A program made the translations under genes and the position numbers. DNA of 64,000 nucleotides, taken from NCBI GenBank assembly GCA_013396995.1, contig VWZP01010552.1:124001-188000 (forward strand), given 5' to 3'. The first letter of the stretch is position 1. The number at the start of each line of letters is the position of its first letter. This DNA comes from Dicaeum eximium (lineage: Eukaryota > Chordata > Aves > Passeriformes > Dicaeidae). Below are positions 28,501 to 42,334 of this stretch, piece after piece. The notes below the pieces were generated by a model that ran no database searches, had not been told where the DNA came from, and worked only from the letters and a program-made list of their open reading frames with translations.

Positions 28501-31500
28501 ACTGTGAAAAAGAAGTTTCGGTACAGATGAAGCCTATATACATTCAAGGAATATTTCAGAAAGTTTGGTAAATGACATTACTAGGAAGGGACACAAAAGG
28601 TAGATGAATGCATTTCACCATTTCCATTTGTGTGCATGATTGCACAGCCATGGGTACCAGTGTGTTCCAGGACAGCTCTGCTTGCCCAGCTAGAGAGAAG
28701 TGAGCCTATCATCCTGCCCATACCTTAGATAAGGCAGAATCAGACCCAGTGAATGCTGAGAGGCAGAAAAAACCAGTGGTATTGCAGAGGCAGGGTCTTG
28801 CTTTTGATGCTTCTGTTGATAGATACAGCTGTTTGTGCAATATACTGCAGAGGATCTGTGCATGTTATATTGCTGTAGAGGACAGTGCATGCCTTGGCTT
28901 AATTGTTGTTACTGCTCAGTGTTAGATCATGATACTAATTTGCTAGATGCAGAGCAGTTGCTACAGATTACATTGATGGCATCTGAACAGATTACTAGGA
29001 CCTGCAGTTTGCTGCAGGGCAGCAACCCATGTGAGAGAGATTAAGTGTCAAATTCTGCTCCCCAGTATACCATTGTAAACATCAATAATCCAATTGATTT
29101 TATCAAAGTAACTCTGGATTTAAACTGGTGTAATTAAGGGCATCTGACCCCGTTGTTTTGTTATGTTTGTTAATACACATGATAGTTTACAACAGAAGTC
29201 TTTGTAGTGGGCAGGACAGGAACCTATAAAAGAGATCCCAGTACATTGTTAAGATTTTTGAAGGAGCCCAAATAACTAACGTGAGCCTTTCATTCACTTT
29301 ACTTATCCTATGCTTAAGTGTCTGAACATCTCAGCCATACAGTGTAAAGTAGAAATGATGTTATAATGCAGTTTTATCCAACAACTGAAAGGTAATGCCC
29401 TTTTTCTGACTGAGCTGTGAGCATGATGCAGGATTGCAGAGATAGAATGGTGCACAAGATATAGAACGCTGATTATGCAAGATGAATAGGCTGTAGTGAA
29501 TACAGCTAACATTAGTGGTTACTCATGGATTTAGTACTTGATCTTGCTACCACCAAAGCCTATAACAAATCTTCCCCCAGCTCAAGGAGGAGGAGAATCA
29601 GACCTGCTGTTTACTGGGAGAGCACAGGCAGCTTGTGTGTGCTGCAGGGAGAATAGTGCATCGTAATGCAGATTACATTGGTTTGCTGCAGCGTCAGGGA
29701 ATCTCCCGGTGGTGTGCGCTCTGTAATAGAAATGTCACTCAGCCTGCCTGCTTTAATAAATAAGTGAGGTTATTTTAATAGTACTCTTGTTGAATTTGCA
29801 GCTGCTAAAGCAGCTCTGAGTGGGGGTGTCCCAGCTTCACCTGCAGCCACTCTGGATGGCTGCAGGATATTCATGCTTGTTCATTCAAGGAGGAGTGGTA
29901 ATTTTCTTCTCACACCTTACACCTGACCTTGCAGTTCTCTTGCATAGCAAATGTTGCAGAGAGGCTCATGGTAAGGATGTGGAACAGACAGATGTCTCCT
30001 TGCAAGGGGAAGCAACCTTTGCCCTGTTGTCCTGCAGCTCTGCTAAGTGCTTTGGCTCCCTGAGTGGAAGGAGCCAGGAATGAGTGCCTCTCTTGGCACC
30101 CCCTGGCAGTATGGGTGGCTGGGTGGGAAACTGGGGCTCACAGAGGAACAAGTAAAGGCCCTGCTAAACCTGTGTCCAGGGTCTTGTCACCTGCCCAGAA
30201 GCACTTTTGCACATGGATTTTGTGCCTCTGGCTGCATCCTGCTTTGGGGCTGTTTGCACTGTGGTAGGCCAGGTTGGCCAACAGCCACTGACTTACTAAT
30301 GATTCCATAATGAATGTGCCAGAATTTAACTGGATGGCTACTGGGCCCTGTATCTGAGCCCTTCAGGAGACAGCCTTTCTTTGAGGCTTGTGATCTTTTG
30401 GTCTTTGAATTCCAGGATTGTATAAGTTGCTGATTCTTCCTGGAAACTTGGTCATCCCATAGGCGACCAGCTAGCAAAACAACAGTCACAGACCTGATAA
30501 TTGATGCTAATGTTCCCTGCTTCATACAGGAGAGGACTTGCCTTTTCCATTTGCTAGAGGCACTCAGTGGCAAAACACTGGACTGGTTGGAGAAAACAGT
30601 GCAGCCAAGCACAGTATGATCTTACCCTTGTGTGGTGTCTTGGCAAAACCCTGAGCTAGAGCACAAGAGGCTCAGGCTCTTTCCCAGACACATTTCATCT
30701 GTTCTGTTGCCTTAACACCTCAACTGTATGCCTTGTTCCCTACCTGTCTGGTGAAATTTTAAGATTTCAGAGCCAAAGACAGTAAAAGAATAGTGTGACA
30801 TTTAATGGGGTATGTAAGGCTTTAGTCTTTGGAGTTTTTAGGTCAGGTGCCAATGGGATCAGTGTTAGTGCCCTCTCTGGTTTGTTTTAAAATACCATAC
30901 CCTGTGAGTCCATATCTCTTGCAGTGCCAAACATTGCAGCAAGCAGCTTTCTAACATGTCTGCAGGTGTTGTCATACAAATGATGAACAGGTCTCACAGA
31001 GGAGCACTGCAGAAAGGATGCCTTAACTCTTGAGATGTAGAGAAATGTATTAACTGCTTAGAATGCAAAATGGTCTTATTTTATTCATTGCTTGTCTCCT
31101 TCTGTTCCACCGACCTGTTGTGCCTTGAGATTGAAAGTACAATCACTTCAGAGCAGTTGTTGTTTGAAAAGCAGATATAAATGTTCATAGAATTTCTGGC
31201 ATAACAGACAGCAGATTACTACTTCTATTGAAAATAATAGCTAAAAGAAGCAACAGAAGTTTTTACTCTCTCTTCTCATCTCTGCATTATCTATGAATCT
31301 GGGCTGTGCTTCACTTAAAAATGATCAGCAGATAGATTATAGGGTCTGTCCTCTCTGTCCTGAGTCCCGCTGAGAGTGATGAGGTCACGGTCTTGTGGTA
31401 CCTTAGACTGAAGGATCTTTTATTAATGCAGTTGAAGCACCAGTCAGAGTCAGAGATGACCATGTGGCTGAGTGTGCCTCACTGACTTGGTCTGAAAACT

Positions 31501-32019
31501 AATTGTTTACACTCTGGTTCTGGACGACAGCGATGTGGAGCCCTGTGCTTTGATTTTAACTGAATAGAAGGAGCCTCCCAAGGAAGTGTTACGGCTTTAA
31601 TGTCATAGAGAGGAAAGCTGCTGTGCAATGGCAGTGATGAGGGTACCAAGGCTGACTTAGCTTGCAGGTCTGAGGAGTTTCTGTTTACCAGCTCCTCCAT
31701 TCATGAAAAGAAAATCCCATTCATCTTTCTCATTCTCAATTCTACACTCTGTAGGCTACAAGAATTTAACCCACAGCGTTCAGAGTAGGGATTTGGAAGC
31801 AGACTCATTTGCTTCCTTGACTGACCCATTGTTTTACTCTGACTAGCAGCTGTGTACTAGGACTGCTAACCTTCAGTGCATTCATTTCTCTCCCAATTTT
31901 CTGCTCTCAAGAGCTAGGCTCTGTAATAGGCCAGGGAGGTTAGAATATCTATGTGAGCATTAAATGGATTTATGCAGCCTTGACACAGCCAGAATCACTG
32001 CTGCTCAGCTCTGTCATTG

Positions 32020-32170
32020 TTACTATAATAACTTAATTATTAGATTTCCAGTTGCTACTGTGTTGTTGTAGGCACTGTATAAACATACAAAACCTGATGA
32101 TGGCCTCTGCCCTGAAGCTCTTGCAGTCTTGCGTACATGAGACAGCAGACTGTTGCAATGAATGAATATT
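32020..32170 (+). repeat. Ancient amniote SINE/LINE-tail-like fragment
   Basis: TTGTAGGCACTGTATAAACA, then GGCCTCTGCCCTGAAGCTCT and TGCAGTCTTG, follow the order of an old amniote repeat family (…aggcactgtacaaacac…gtccctgccccaaagagcttacaatct…). I recall this family from reptile and mammal genomes but cannot name it with certainty. An AT-rich TAATTATTA stretch precedes it, as in that family. Confidence 0.5.
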
Positions 32171-35100
32171 GTTAGACAATTAAAAGTATAAGGCAAGAGC
32201 TGGGTTTTAGCCTCAGGTCCTCATAGCTCACAGGTGCCAGTCTTGTGGTTATGTTCAGGGTTGCCTTCTCTAGGATGCAGTAGGGCAGAGCTGCTTGTGT
32301 GTCATTTATACACATGTATATATGTTGGTTTGTGTTTAAACAATGTAAAACATAGTTTTAGTGCAGAGCTTGAATCGGACAAGAAGCCCAAGATAAGTGG
32401 TGAGGCACTGCCCTGTGCCAGATAGAGCTTGAATGGCTGCTGACAAAAGCCACTGATGGATAGTTGATGGTTTTCATTGCCCTGACCCAGTTTCATTACA
32501 TAATCTAGTATGAATTATCACCATATCATCCCCATGATATCTCTGTTTTCTCTGACCAACATAGTTTAGTTCATAGAGATGCTGGGAAAAGGACACTTGC
32601 AGATGCTTCCATGAGTTATAGACATACAGAAGTATTCACACTGAACTGGTCAACAGCTACTATGAAGACTCATTTTTGTTTTGGGAGGTTACTAGTCAAG
32701 TAGGAACTCTGGAAACACAGTGTACAGGTTAGTCATACTGGGCAGATAATAAACTCAACAAAAACCACTCAAAGTCAATAGTTGTGTCAAGTTGTTGGCA
32801 AATATTCCAGATAAGTAAGGTATTCCAGGAAGTATTGCAAGTATTCTGGTGTGTATTGTGTTTGCATAAATCATCAGATAAGGCTGTTTTACACTGTTAA
32901 AATGATAATTGAAAGTATCTGTTTCTGGGTTTTTGTTGGGGGGTTTTAAAATGGTTTTGACTTGAAGGGCTTGAAGTTTTAATGATTTAACTAATTATGG
33001 TTAGGCAATATGAGTTTTAGTTGGTACAGCTGCAGTGCTAAGAAATCATAGCACAAAAGCAGGTACAGTGATAATGGTTATTAGTAGGTTGTGTTCCAAG
33101 CCAGGCAGGAAGAGGTGAGGATCCTGCCTGAGCTCAAGAAGAGGCAGGAAGGATTGCCCTGCAGGGAGGCAGGATTTTGCCATCAGCTGCTTCCAATGAG
33201 CAGCTGCTCAGCTCCTGCCTCTGGGCTCTCACTTCCTGCAGCTGATGGGTGGTGCTTTGCTTCTGTGTGAAACTGCAGCCCCTGTGAGGTCTTTCCATGC
33301 ATTTCACATGCAGCTGTCTGACTAAAAAGAGAGCAGGGATGGCACAGCAGTGTTGCAATGAGGGGAAAAAGAAGGGGAATATGCCTCTGCATATCACTGT
33401 GCTTTAGGCAGTGCTGCAAGAGGTGACTGTCCCATGTTCCCTAAAGGAATAGGGAAATCTGCATAGAATGCCTTTAAGACAAGGTCTTCTTGGCTGGGGA
33501 GGTTTGTAGGTATCTTGGTATAACAAAGAAGTGCAGCTTTCCGGCACAGACTGAGCCCCAGGGTGTTCCTGTCCGACGTGGTGTGACTTGCTTTTAGAGA
33601 TATGGGGAACCACAAGCTGCTTGGGCACTTGCTTCCTTCCTGATACCTGATGTGTCTGCGTGACACCAATGAACAGGGTTAATCATTTCCATGTACATTA
33701 GTACCTCAAGGCACTAAAATCTGATGAGCAGGTGCTCTGATGCTTGTGTTAGTACCAGTGCTGGAGTCTGACATGTCATGAGTTTATAAACTGGCCTCTA
33801 TTATTTTCATGACTTCTTAAAAATCAGTTTTTCTTTCCTTGTTTGCTTTGTTTCATTGCTGATGAAAGCATGGTTTCTTCAAATGCATCATCCTACACTG
33901 CATCCAGTGGTTTTTGCTGTTCTTGATTTCAACAGACTTTGCAGAAGACATTCTTTATATCAGTGAAGTTTGCAGGATCTGACTTGTCTTCATCCATATG
34001 TAACTAGTAACTCTTTGATAAATAAAGTTCTGCCCAAGTAAGCATATAGAATCCCATCATGTTTGGAGTATGTGTTCCTGCTCCCTGGTTTTGAGATATC
34101 AGCAAGAAACAGGGGTTTATTGGTACTTTATTTAACAGACAAAAGAAACAAGCCATAGCACCAATCTCTGATTTAACTTAGCCGTAAAAGTCAGTGTTTG
34201 TGGGTTTTGTGTTTGTTGTGTGGAGTTAGAAACAATCACAAAACTAGTTTTTTCCAACATTAGAGATCTTTCCTGACACACCAGCCTTTTTGTCTTAACA
34301 GACTTTTTTTGGTGGTCTTGCTGCTTTCATGTTATTTTCATAAGCCCTCTTTGCTGACCCTAAACTTTTTGATATATTCAGCTCTTGAAGTACTAGTTCT
34401 TATTTCCCATTTTGTTTTGGCTTCTCTGCTGTTGTTTTCTTATTGATGGTCTTGCAGACTTCTATCCACTGGCTTTTTATGAACTTTCTCTCTTTCTGAA
34501 GCTCCTTCAGAAATGATGCATTGTATGTTGTGAGATTGTATATAATGAGGAATCTTTGCCTGTCCAGAGGTTTCTATCTCCATGGGACAAATTTGTGGCT
34601 GGGGTTTGCAGAAATGTCATGGATAAGGAGACTGTCAAGAATCTTGGTCCAGGCAGAAAGCCATCCTAACACAGCTGTATTGCTTCTAGTTCCTCACTAG
34701 TGCTGAGCAAGCTTAGCCAGAATTACCTGCCTGGCTCTGCATGGCAGAGATTCATCTTCCTCCCTTCCCACTGCTTTGGTTACTTCTCCTTTCAGGAAGA
34801 GATGAAATGAGTGTGGCTTTGTGCCAGCACAGGTTGCTGGGACATCCATACTGCTCTGCAGTGCTGAGCCATCCCTCTTTGTGAGCCTGGTGACAATAAC
34901 CCTTAGCAGAACCTCGGGACTGCAGCATGTCTTTGGGAATGCTGCTGCTAATACTGAGCACATACCTCATCACTTTGCTAGGAAGGTGAGACCTGGGCTC
35001 TGAAAACTTGGGTGGGGTCTCAAATAAATGGGCCCTAGCAAATAAATGGTTAACCAATAAGGCAAAGCATAGAAATAGGACGGAGGAGTGCAATTATCAT

Positions 35101-38100
35101 GGGATAAGCAAATGATTAGAGTGTTATGATGCTCTAAGTATAGCCCTAGAGTCAGGTGCTTAATTATTAATATTATTATTCATGGATAGGTCTTTATGAT
35201 GTGGGAAATGAATATTTCTGGCACTGGAAGGAGATGTAAGACACCAGTTTAATATGCCAAGCATAGCTTATGAGAGAGTGGTGTGCTTCATATAAATTAA
35301 ATCTACCCGTTAGCCACATGTTTTCCACTGGGGATGGATTCTTCATCTCCTTGCCTCCTAAAGCTGCTCGTAAAATGTGAAATTAAAAAAAAAAATCTTT
35401 TAAAAATATTTTTGTAAGTAAATCAAAATGTTCAAAATGGAGCAGAAATGTGAGAGAAGACATGGGTGGCAGCTTTGGGCTCAGAGGAGGCAGGGCTGAG
35501 AGCCTGGTCTTGGTAATGAGTCCAGGACTGTTTTTCAGGTAGCACTGACTGTATTCTCCTTTCATTTAGGTACCAATAACCTCACAAATCCATGGCACAC
35601 ATGTGCTTAGGAGCAGATGTTGGGATAGACACTAAACAGCACTGATACAGCTTCTGTGCTGACATAAGCATCAGCTGCAGCATCCCCAAGGCCAGGCACA
35701 CTAATATTTGTTTTGGGACTATTGTCAGTCAGATGTTTTGGTGTCTCTGTGTTGCATTCCTGTGCTGAACTCCTTCATAGCACAGGCTCGTTTGTCTGGG
35801 ACTGAGCTGTTCATGGCAGTGATTTGGCTGCTGTATCTGTGGACCACTTTGGAGGCCACTGTGTAAAGGTCTGGATTAGTACAGATTGTTATTTGTACAA
35901 TAGAATAGACTGGATTCAAATGGGCATCTCAAACACATCTAGGAAAAACTGCAAATGAGATTGCTGTAGTCAAATAAAGGGAAAATGTTTCTTAGCTTGG
36001 CCTCCAGTCACTGAGGGCCGGTGTCAGCCTTTGCAAACTCCAGGTTCAGGCATTAGCTGTCATTAGAGCAAGGAGTTGTGTCACCAGGCAAACAGTACAG
36101 AATTTAGCAGAGAGAGAAAAAAGTGGTATATAAAGTGTTGTAGGGAATGGAGGCTGTGTGCATGCTGAGCATGCTGCCACCCTTCTGAATGGCTTCTTCC
36201 CTATCAGTATCTGGCTTTTTGGCAGTGTGGCTGTTGAAACTGTATTCATCTTTTACTCCAGTCCTAAAATGATGGGCTCTTGCAAAGTGCCTCTGTGTGT
36301 GGTAGAGCAGAAGAGTGGGAAAGATACTGTCTTCTTCTTTCCCTCCCTTTTTTTTTTTCTTTATTACAATTCTGCCTTTTTGATCTTGCTTCCTGCAATA
36401 TTATGAGGACTGCAATGGATTGCTATGGCAACTGGCCAACCAGGCCTGCATACTAAAGGAAGGCACCTCCGTGAGGGCTCACAGGGGAAGAAGATAAAAG
36501 TGTAAATGATACAAACAAACCGAAGAAACTCCAAACAACAGCAGTAGTACCATGTGGATGTGTTATACTGTGAGATGGGATGGAAAAACATAAGGAATAA
36601 AGCACAGTATTGCTGGCCAGCCTCAGAGCCAGAGCATTTTGTCGTGCACCAGCATGATAGAAAACTCTCATTCTTCTGCTCCCCCATCTCTGCAGCCCTC
36701 AGCACAAGCAGATATCCAGCAGACATGTGTGTCTGTAAATATAGGTGGACTGCTAATTTGCAGGGACATGGGGAGTTGGCTGTGTGAAATTGGGGATGCA
36801 AATGTTCAATTATTGCAGCTTGACAGTGATAAATGGAGAAGAGAAGAGGGGCTGCATGGCTGGGTTTATCCTCTGAGTACTTCTGTTCTGGTTGGTCTGA
36901 GCTGCATCCCTGTGCCAGTGGCTCTGGGGAGTGCTGGGCAGAAGTGGGGAGCATTACAGAAGAAAAATGCCTGTCTGGCATGGGGCAGGGCCAGCTGGCA
37001 ATAGGGCAGGTCTTTTCTGTTCATTAAAACAGGGTAGAAATGTTGGTTCCTAAATATCTGGCAGAGGAAGCAAGGAGGTGGGGAGGATGTATAAATTTTC
37101 CCCAGCACACTTGGCTTTATCTCCACCCTTATCTCTGCTATATTGGATGTCCCTCCAGTCTCCCAGCCACAAGCCCATATGGCATTTTCCCCTCCCCACA
37201 ACTGGCAGGAGCAGGCCTTTTTGCCAGAGAGGAGGAGGGGAGTGTGTGGGGGGAGGTTGGTGCTGCTGTTAGGGCCAGATGGCCCTGAAGGGCTCGCTCT
37301 ACACTACCCTCTGCCACAGACCCTTTCAGCTCCCTTACCTCTGCTTTTCTGCTCCCAGCAAATGGGCAATATTTGGTTTATCGAGGATCACTTGAACCTG
37401 GAACTGGTTCCTGCCATTAAAACCTCACGGGTACTTTTGCCTTGCTGGTCTGTGGGATGAACTAGGTGAGCCCAGATGTGTGCCATGTGCAGAGGAGTCT
37501 CATGGGTGTGTGTATCTAGCTGTACTCCCAGGCTGAAGCCTCTTGGAGCTGGGCACAGAGAGTAGGACAGCCAGTGCCCTCTGAAGAACTCCAGGAGCCT
37601 CCCAATTTGCCTGTCTTTACTCTCTGCTTTACTGAGCACAGACTCCCACAGGATTGCATTGGTGCACAAGCAATAAGAATTTTGCCCTTCACCCAGAAGA
37701 GACACCACTGTGTTAAACCAACACATTTTTATAGGCAGGGCAAAGTGCTCAATCACCAGGCAGCATCTTAAAATCAGGTGTAAAGACACAAATCTGATAA
37801 AGGAGCAAGTTTCCATGGAGTAGAACAGGTGACAGTGGTTGCTGGAGAAGGAGGCAGACCTGCTCTGCCATGAAATACAGCTATCTGTATAAATTAATGA
37901 ACCCTGCTGCTCCTCCCACCATCATGTAACCAGGTACTCTTTCACATGGGTATGAGAACACTTTGAATATTTGCAGAAATGCACCAGAGGAATGGCGTGT
38001 AGGGGCTAAAGGAGATGATGGGGTCAGCCTCCTATCTGTTTCAGAGGTGGTATTGATAACACTGTGATAGCAGGAAACATCTCAAATACACGGATTAGTA

Positions 38101-39795
38101 ACAACTACATCAATTTATAACTAGAGTTTCTAACATGTATTGAGGAGGGCAGACCTGTAACAAGTGTTCTGAATTAACCTTACTGCTGCACACAAGCCCC
38201 TTTCAGTGTGGTAGCTATGTAAAACACTAGATTAGTCTCTGAACCTCTGCAGAGGCTGGGGAATGCTGATCCCAAGGCTTGAGTCTGAGGAACTCTGCAG
38301 AAGCCAGTCTTTGATTGCCAACATCATGTTTCCATGAAATTCTGCATCCTTCCAGAAGTGGGCTTCAACTGTGGCCCTTCTACAAAATATTTTCAGTTGA
38401 CTTTTCTTTGCTAGTTTCAGTATGTTATTCCATTAGTGAGGCTGTACCAGGCTCCCTGTGGTTGGTAATTAAACATGCTGGAAATTCTTGTGCTTTCGTT
38501 TTTGACCAAAGACCCTAGGCTGGCTGGCACAAAGGGATAAGGTTTGCTGACTTTGGTGCAAGAGGCCCCGAGTTGAGCTTCTCATCCCTTTCTCAGCACT
38601 TTTTTCTTTTTAAAGAAAACAATAAAAAGAAGAGAGATGTGATCAGAAAGCACTTAACAAGAACAAAAATACTGGAAATGGGATGTTTGCTGCAAAAAAT
38701 GGGATGAAGTTAGAACAGACTGAGCCTTGAAATGGGCCAAGTTAAATAAACAGCAAGTCCTGATAACTTGGCCCTTTTTTTCCAAGGTTCATACACCCAC
38801 ATATGGGATCTCAAAAGGGTGAGCCAATGTAACCCTAATTGTATCTTATTTATCTTGGCTGTTTAAACAGCTCACCATGCTGTAACTTGGCCCCTTCCAC
38901 AGTGATTGCATCTTTATACAGTTGACCTTTTCTTCCCCCTCCAGTTTTCTGTATGTGCTACAAGTTTTCATGTCAGATATAATTATCTGAACCCCCGTAG
39001 GCTGTGAGGATAAGGTTTCAGCCGTTTTTGGCAATGGGGTTCTTTCCCAGGGCTGCAGATGGGTTAGGTGAACCAGATGTACTCAGATAAGTTTGTTGCA
39101 ATTTCTTTCTGGTTTTTGAGTTGTGCTTCAAAGGATGGCCTCTGCACTTAGGGGTTAGTTGCCTTATAAATTGTAACTTATATTTTTGCCTTTGTGATGA
39201 GGGTACTTTTCATTTCATTGAAACCTGGCTTAAACTATCATGTTCTTTTAGATTCCTTTCTAGAACTTGGGATGTAATAGTTGCATGTGTTTGCTGGTAT
39301 GTACTTGGACCGAGGATGAAAAAGAAAATATTGAAGTATTTTGGAAGTCAGAGGCAGCTCTGCTGCTGCTGTACTGTATTACCTGCTGCAAGCTCTGTGT
39401 AAGGGTCTGCCCTATAACAGGAGCTAGCTTGCTTGAGAGATCAAAACACTGCCTGGGTGTCAGAGCTGTGTGTGTACCACTGCACAGCCAGGTTCTGCCT
39501 TCCCCTGGGCCCCCACTGCCACCCAGCCACTCCTGCAGCTGCATCTTAGTCTGATTCTTACAGATTACTGGTGGGCTGGAAAGTAGGCAGATTGGTGAGC
39601 TGGTTAATTAATTCTGTTTAATATTATTATTTATACTGAGAGACTACAAAGAGCTGTCAGAGGTCAGGCTGCCCCATTGACTAGGCTCTAGAAAAGCACA
39701 TGGGCCCGACTTTGATTTGGTTTCTATCTCACTAGACCAGGGTAGAGAAGAAGGGCATGTTGTGACTGATTTTGCAGAGGGAATGGGGGAGATAG

Positions 39796-39860
39796 AAAGT
39801 AAGCAATTTGGCCAAGGCTGTGCAGTGACTCTGGCTGAGCCAGGAAGTAATAGCAGCTTT
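39796..39860 (-). repeat. MIR-like SINE fragment
   Basis: AAGCAATTTGGCCAAGGCTG, then TGCAGTGACTCTGGCTGAGC and CAGGAAG, resembles the reverse-complement MIR segment (…agtgacttgcccaaggtcacacag…gcagagccagg…). Divergence is considerable. Confidence 0.4.
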
Positions 39861-42149
39861 TCCCTACCCCTGTGCAGGGCATCCTTGGCTCTCATCAAAG
39901 CTTTTGCTTTTAAAATTTCTCTATCTTTGTGTTTCCATGCTGAGTTACAACCTCTTTTCTCTACCCATGTCCTCACCTTTCCCGTCCCTCGCTCTCTCAC
40001 CCCACCTCCTTGGACTCAGAGTCACAATACTGATATTTGTAGGAACAGCATCATTTTGGAAACAGCACAAAATACATTTCAAGTGATAGCTCTGTTCAGC
40101 TGCACCATTCATAAGGGGTGGAAGAGAAGTGGAAAGAGCTCACTGACCTCTTTGTGTCAGTGAGTTGGTGGGATTGTTTCTCCTCTCTGTAGATGCCACA
40201 CAGGAGCACCTCCTGACTTCTGTTAGAGCCCCATTTCTGACAGGGCCATGGGCCATGTGCTGAACTCGGCTGAGCCCCAGCTGCTCTGACTAAAGGCCGT
40301 CAGAGCCCCATAGTGCTCATACCCCTCAGGAATTGGCTGCAATTTTTTTCTAATTTCATGTTTTTGTCTGTTTGGGAGGTGACCAGTGGCACTTAATGTG
40401 GGTCAAGCCTGGCAAACTGATCTCCATGGCAACCCTTAATGAATGCCATTGGCTCAGTGGTTCCATCCCTGCATCTCATTAAATTTCAATGACTTTCATG
40501 GGGCTCGGACATGTAATTAATATCAAACACATGGTATTCAGCAGGATAAGGTTTAACAGCAGGCAACTCGTGCAGGAGCGGGAGAGTGGCATGGGGGGAG
40601 AATGTTTGGGCTCTGTCCCCAGACATGACAGGAACAGACAGCCCGTGAAAAAGAAGTGAGAGGCAGAGCCTGGTGGTAGCTGCTCATAGCCCAGCAGAGG
40701 CACTGATGGGCTCTTTAGCCTGTCTGCTGTGCTGGAGACTGGGAGGCAGTTCTGTGATCAGAGCTCATGCCAGCTCTCACGTTCGAGAGTGGCTCTCAGT
40801 TGCTTTGTGACCAGTGGCCATCTTGCTGAAGGCAACACAGAACCACTGTAGAAAATGGGGTCATATGTGCTGGCTAAAGGAAACTCCTCTAAGGCCAGTG
40901 AGATCAGAGGAAGCAGCACAAGGCAAGAAGACAACTGCAGTTGCATTTCTTGGTTTTCTCATCACTGTGTACTGGTACAACCTCTGTGGCACATTGCAAA
41001 CTCCCCATCCCCAGCACAGCAGCATTACAGAATAGCTTCCAAAGCCATCACAAGGAGCCACCATGGACTGGGAAAAATCTTGTGTTTACCATTAGGGTTG
41101 GGTGAATCATACGACTCTCTTCAAAAGCAAACAAGAGAAATTTGAACTGGAGATGCAGCAGTAGGAGGAGCAACCACAGTGTTTGCACAGAGACCACCTG
41201 AGCTTTGCCCCATCCAACTGCTCAGTAGGGCCAGGGAGGCCTGTTCTCAGGGGGAAGGGACAGATGCCAAAATACAGGGGGGAGTGGTGAGGAGTGTTTT
41301 GTTGTTTGCCAAAATGAATTTGAATTTCTTAGGGTTTGCCTGCCTCTAGTGAAGATCTTAGTCATTTTAGTTGTATTAAAATCTTCGAGCATCTTATCTC
41401 ACATGGGTTAACGTTACCAGACATGAAATGAAACAAAAAGGTGGGGGGAATGGAGGAAATAACTTCTGCTAATTACTAATATGCAAAGTGAGTAACAAGA
41501 TGAAGAAATAATGTGCTATCAGATACAATCCTGGGGTTTTAAAACCAAATTATTTCATCTTCAACTGCATTGTTGCAATTCCCCAAGGAATAATATACAA
41601 TTCCCACAAGGATATGAGGGTATAATTCAGTGGCAGCTCTGGTGAAGTTATATTCGGTTTTAATGAATGTTGGTGGGAAGCTAAGATTGAATTATTGCCC
41701 AAGTGCTCTGTCAGATTGCCTCGTGTTGTTATGCAGGATATAAAGAAAATTATTATTGACAATACTAAGGATTCATTTTGTCTGAGCGAAGGAGGCAAAG
41801 GAGGGGTATTGAATCTGTGACGTAGTGGGAGAAGGTTAATCACGACTGTAATGTGGGATGGGGAGATCAATCATGAGTGGATCACAGGGATGGATATTTA
41901 ATGTGTGTGTGTGACACAGCAGTGGAAGTTTTACTGGCCAGGATATGTGGAAGGGACAGAGTCAGAGGCAGTAACTTACTGTGTGACAAATAAGTAAGTG
42001 TGGGAAGGATGGTATTCAAAGATCCTTGTGCTCACTAGGAGATGCAGCAGTGGGGTAAGTGTGCATGGGATTTCCGGCAGTGTTGGTGTAAATTCAAGGC
42101 ATCTTTCTGTGTTGCGAAGAAAAGCCAGGAGAGCTTTGCCAACCTGCAA

Positions 42150-42334
42150 ATGGCACTCGGCGATTTAGGCGGGCGCCGCTCGCCCTCTCTGGCCGTGGGG
42201 TGGCAGCATCTTGATGTGCAAAACGAGCATCTCCAGCGCCCTCACTCCCGGAGGCTCAGAGGTACCCGCGGGGGCTGGGAGTCCGGACTCACCGCCCATC
42301 TCACCGAGAAACAGTGCCCAGGATCCCGGCTACA
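42150..42334. other. CpG-rich islet abutting the CR1 fragment
   Basis: About 17 CpG dinucleotides occur in roughly 185 bases, immediately upstream of the CR1 5' truncation point. The sequence does not resemble CR1, so the CR1 copy probably inserted beside or into a pre-existing CpG-rich element. No coding exon is seen. Confidence 0.45.

Larger units (their letters stand above)
25560..42040. other. Intergenic, no gene seen
   Basis: No exon could be supported on either strand. The 205-codon minus frame at 36364-36981 and the 141-codon minus frame at 30187-30612 have no recognisable motifs. AT-rich, homeodomain- and octamer-site-rich stretches occur at 25.85-26.11 kb, about 29.05-29.15 kb and 41.54-41.88 kb. 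MIR-like fossils lie at 32.1 and 39.8 kb. Confidence 0.55.

Noticed and set aside
36364..36981. 205-codon minus-strand open frame
   Set aside because: There is no recognisable motif, and several overlapping frames in the same interval are also open, as in unconstrained sequence.
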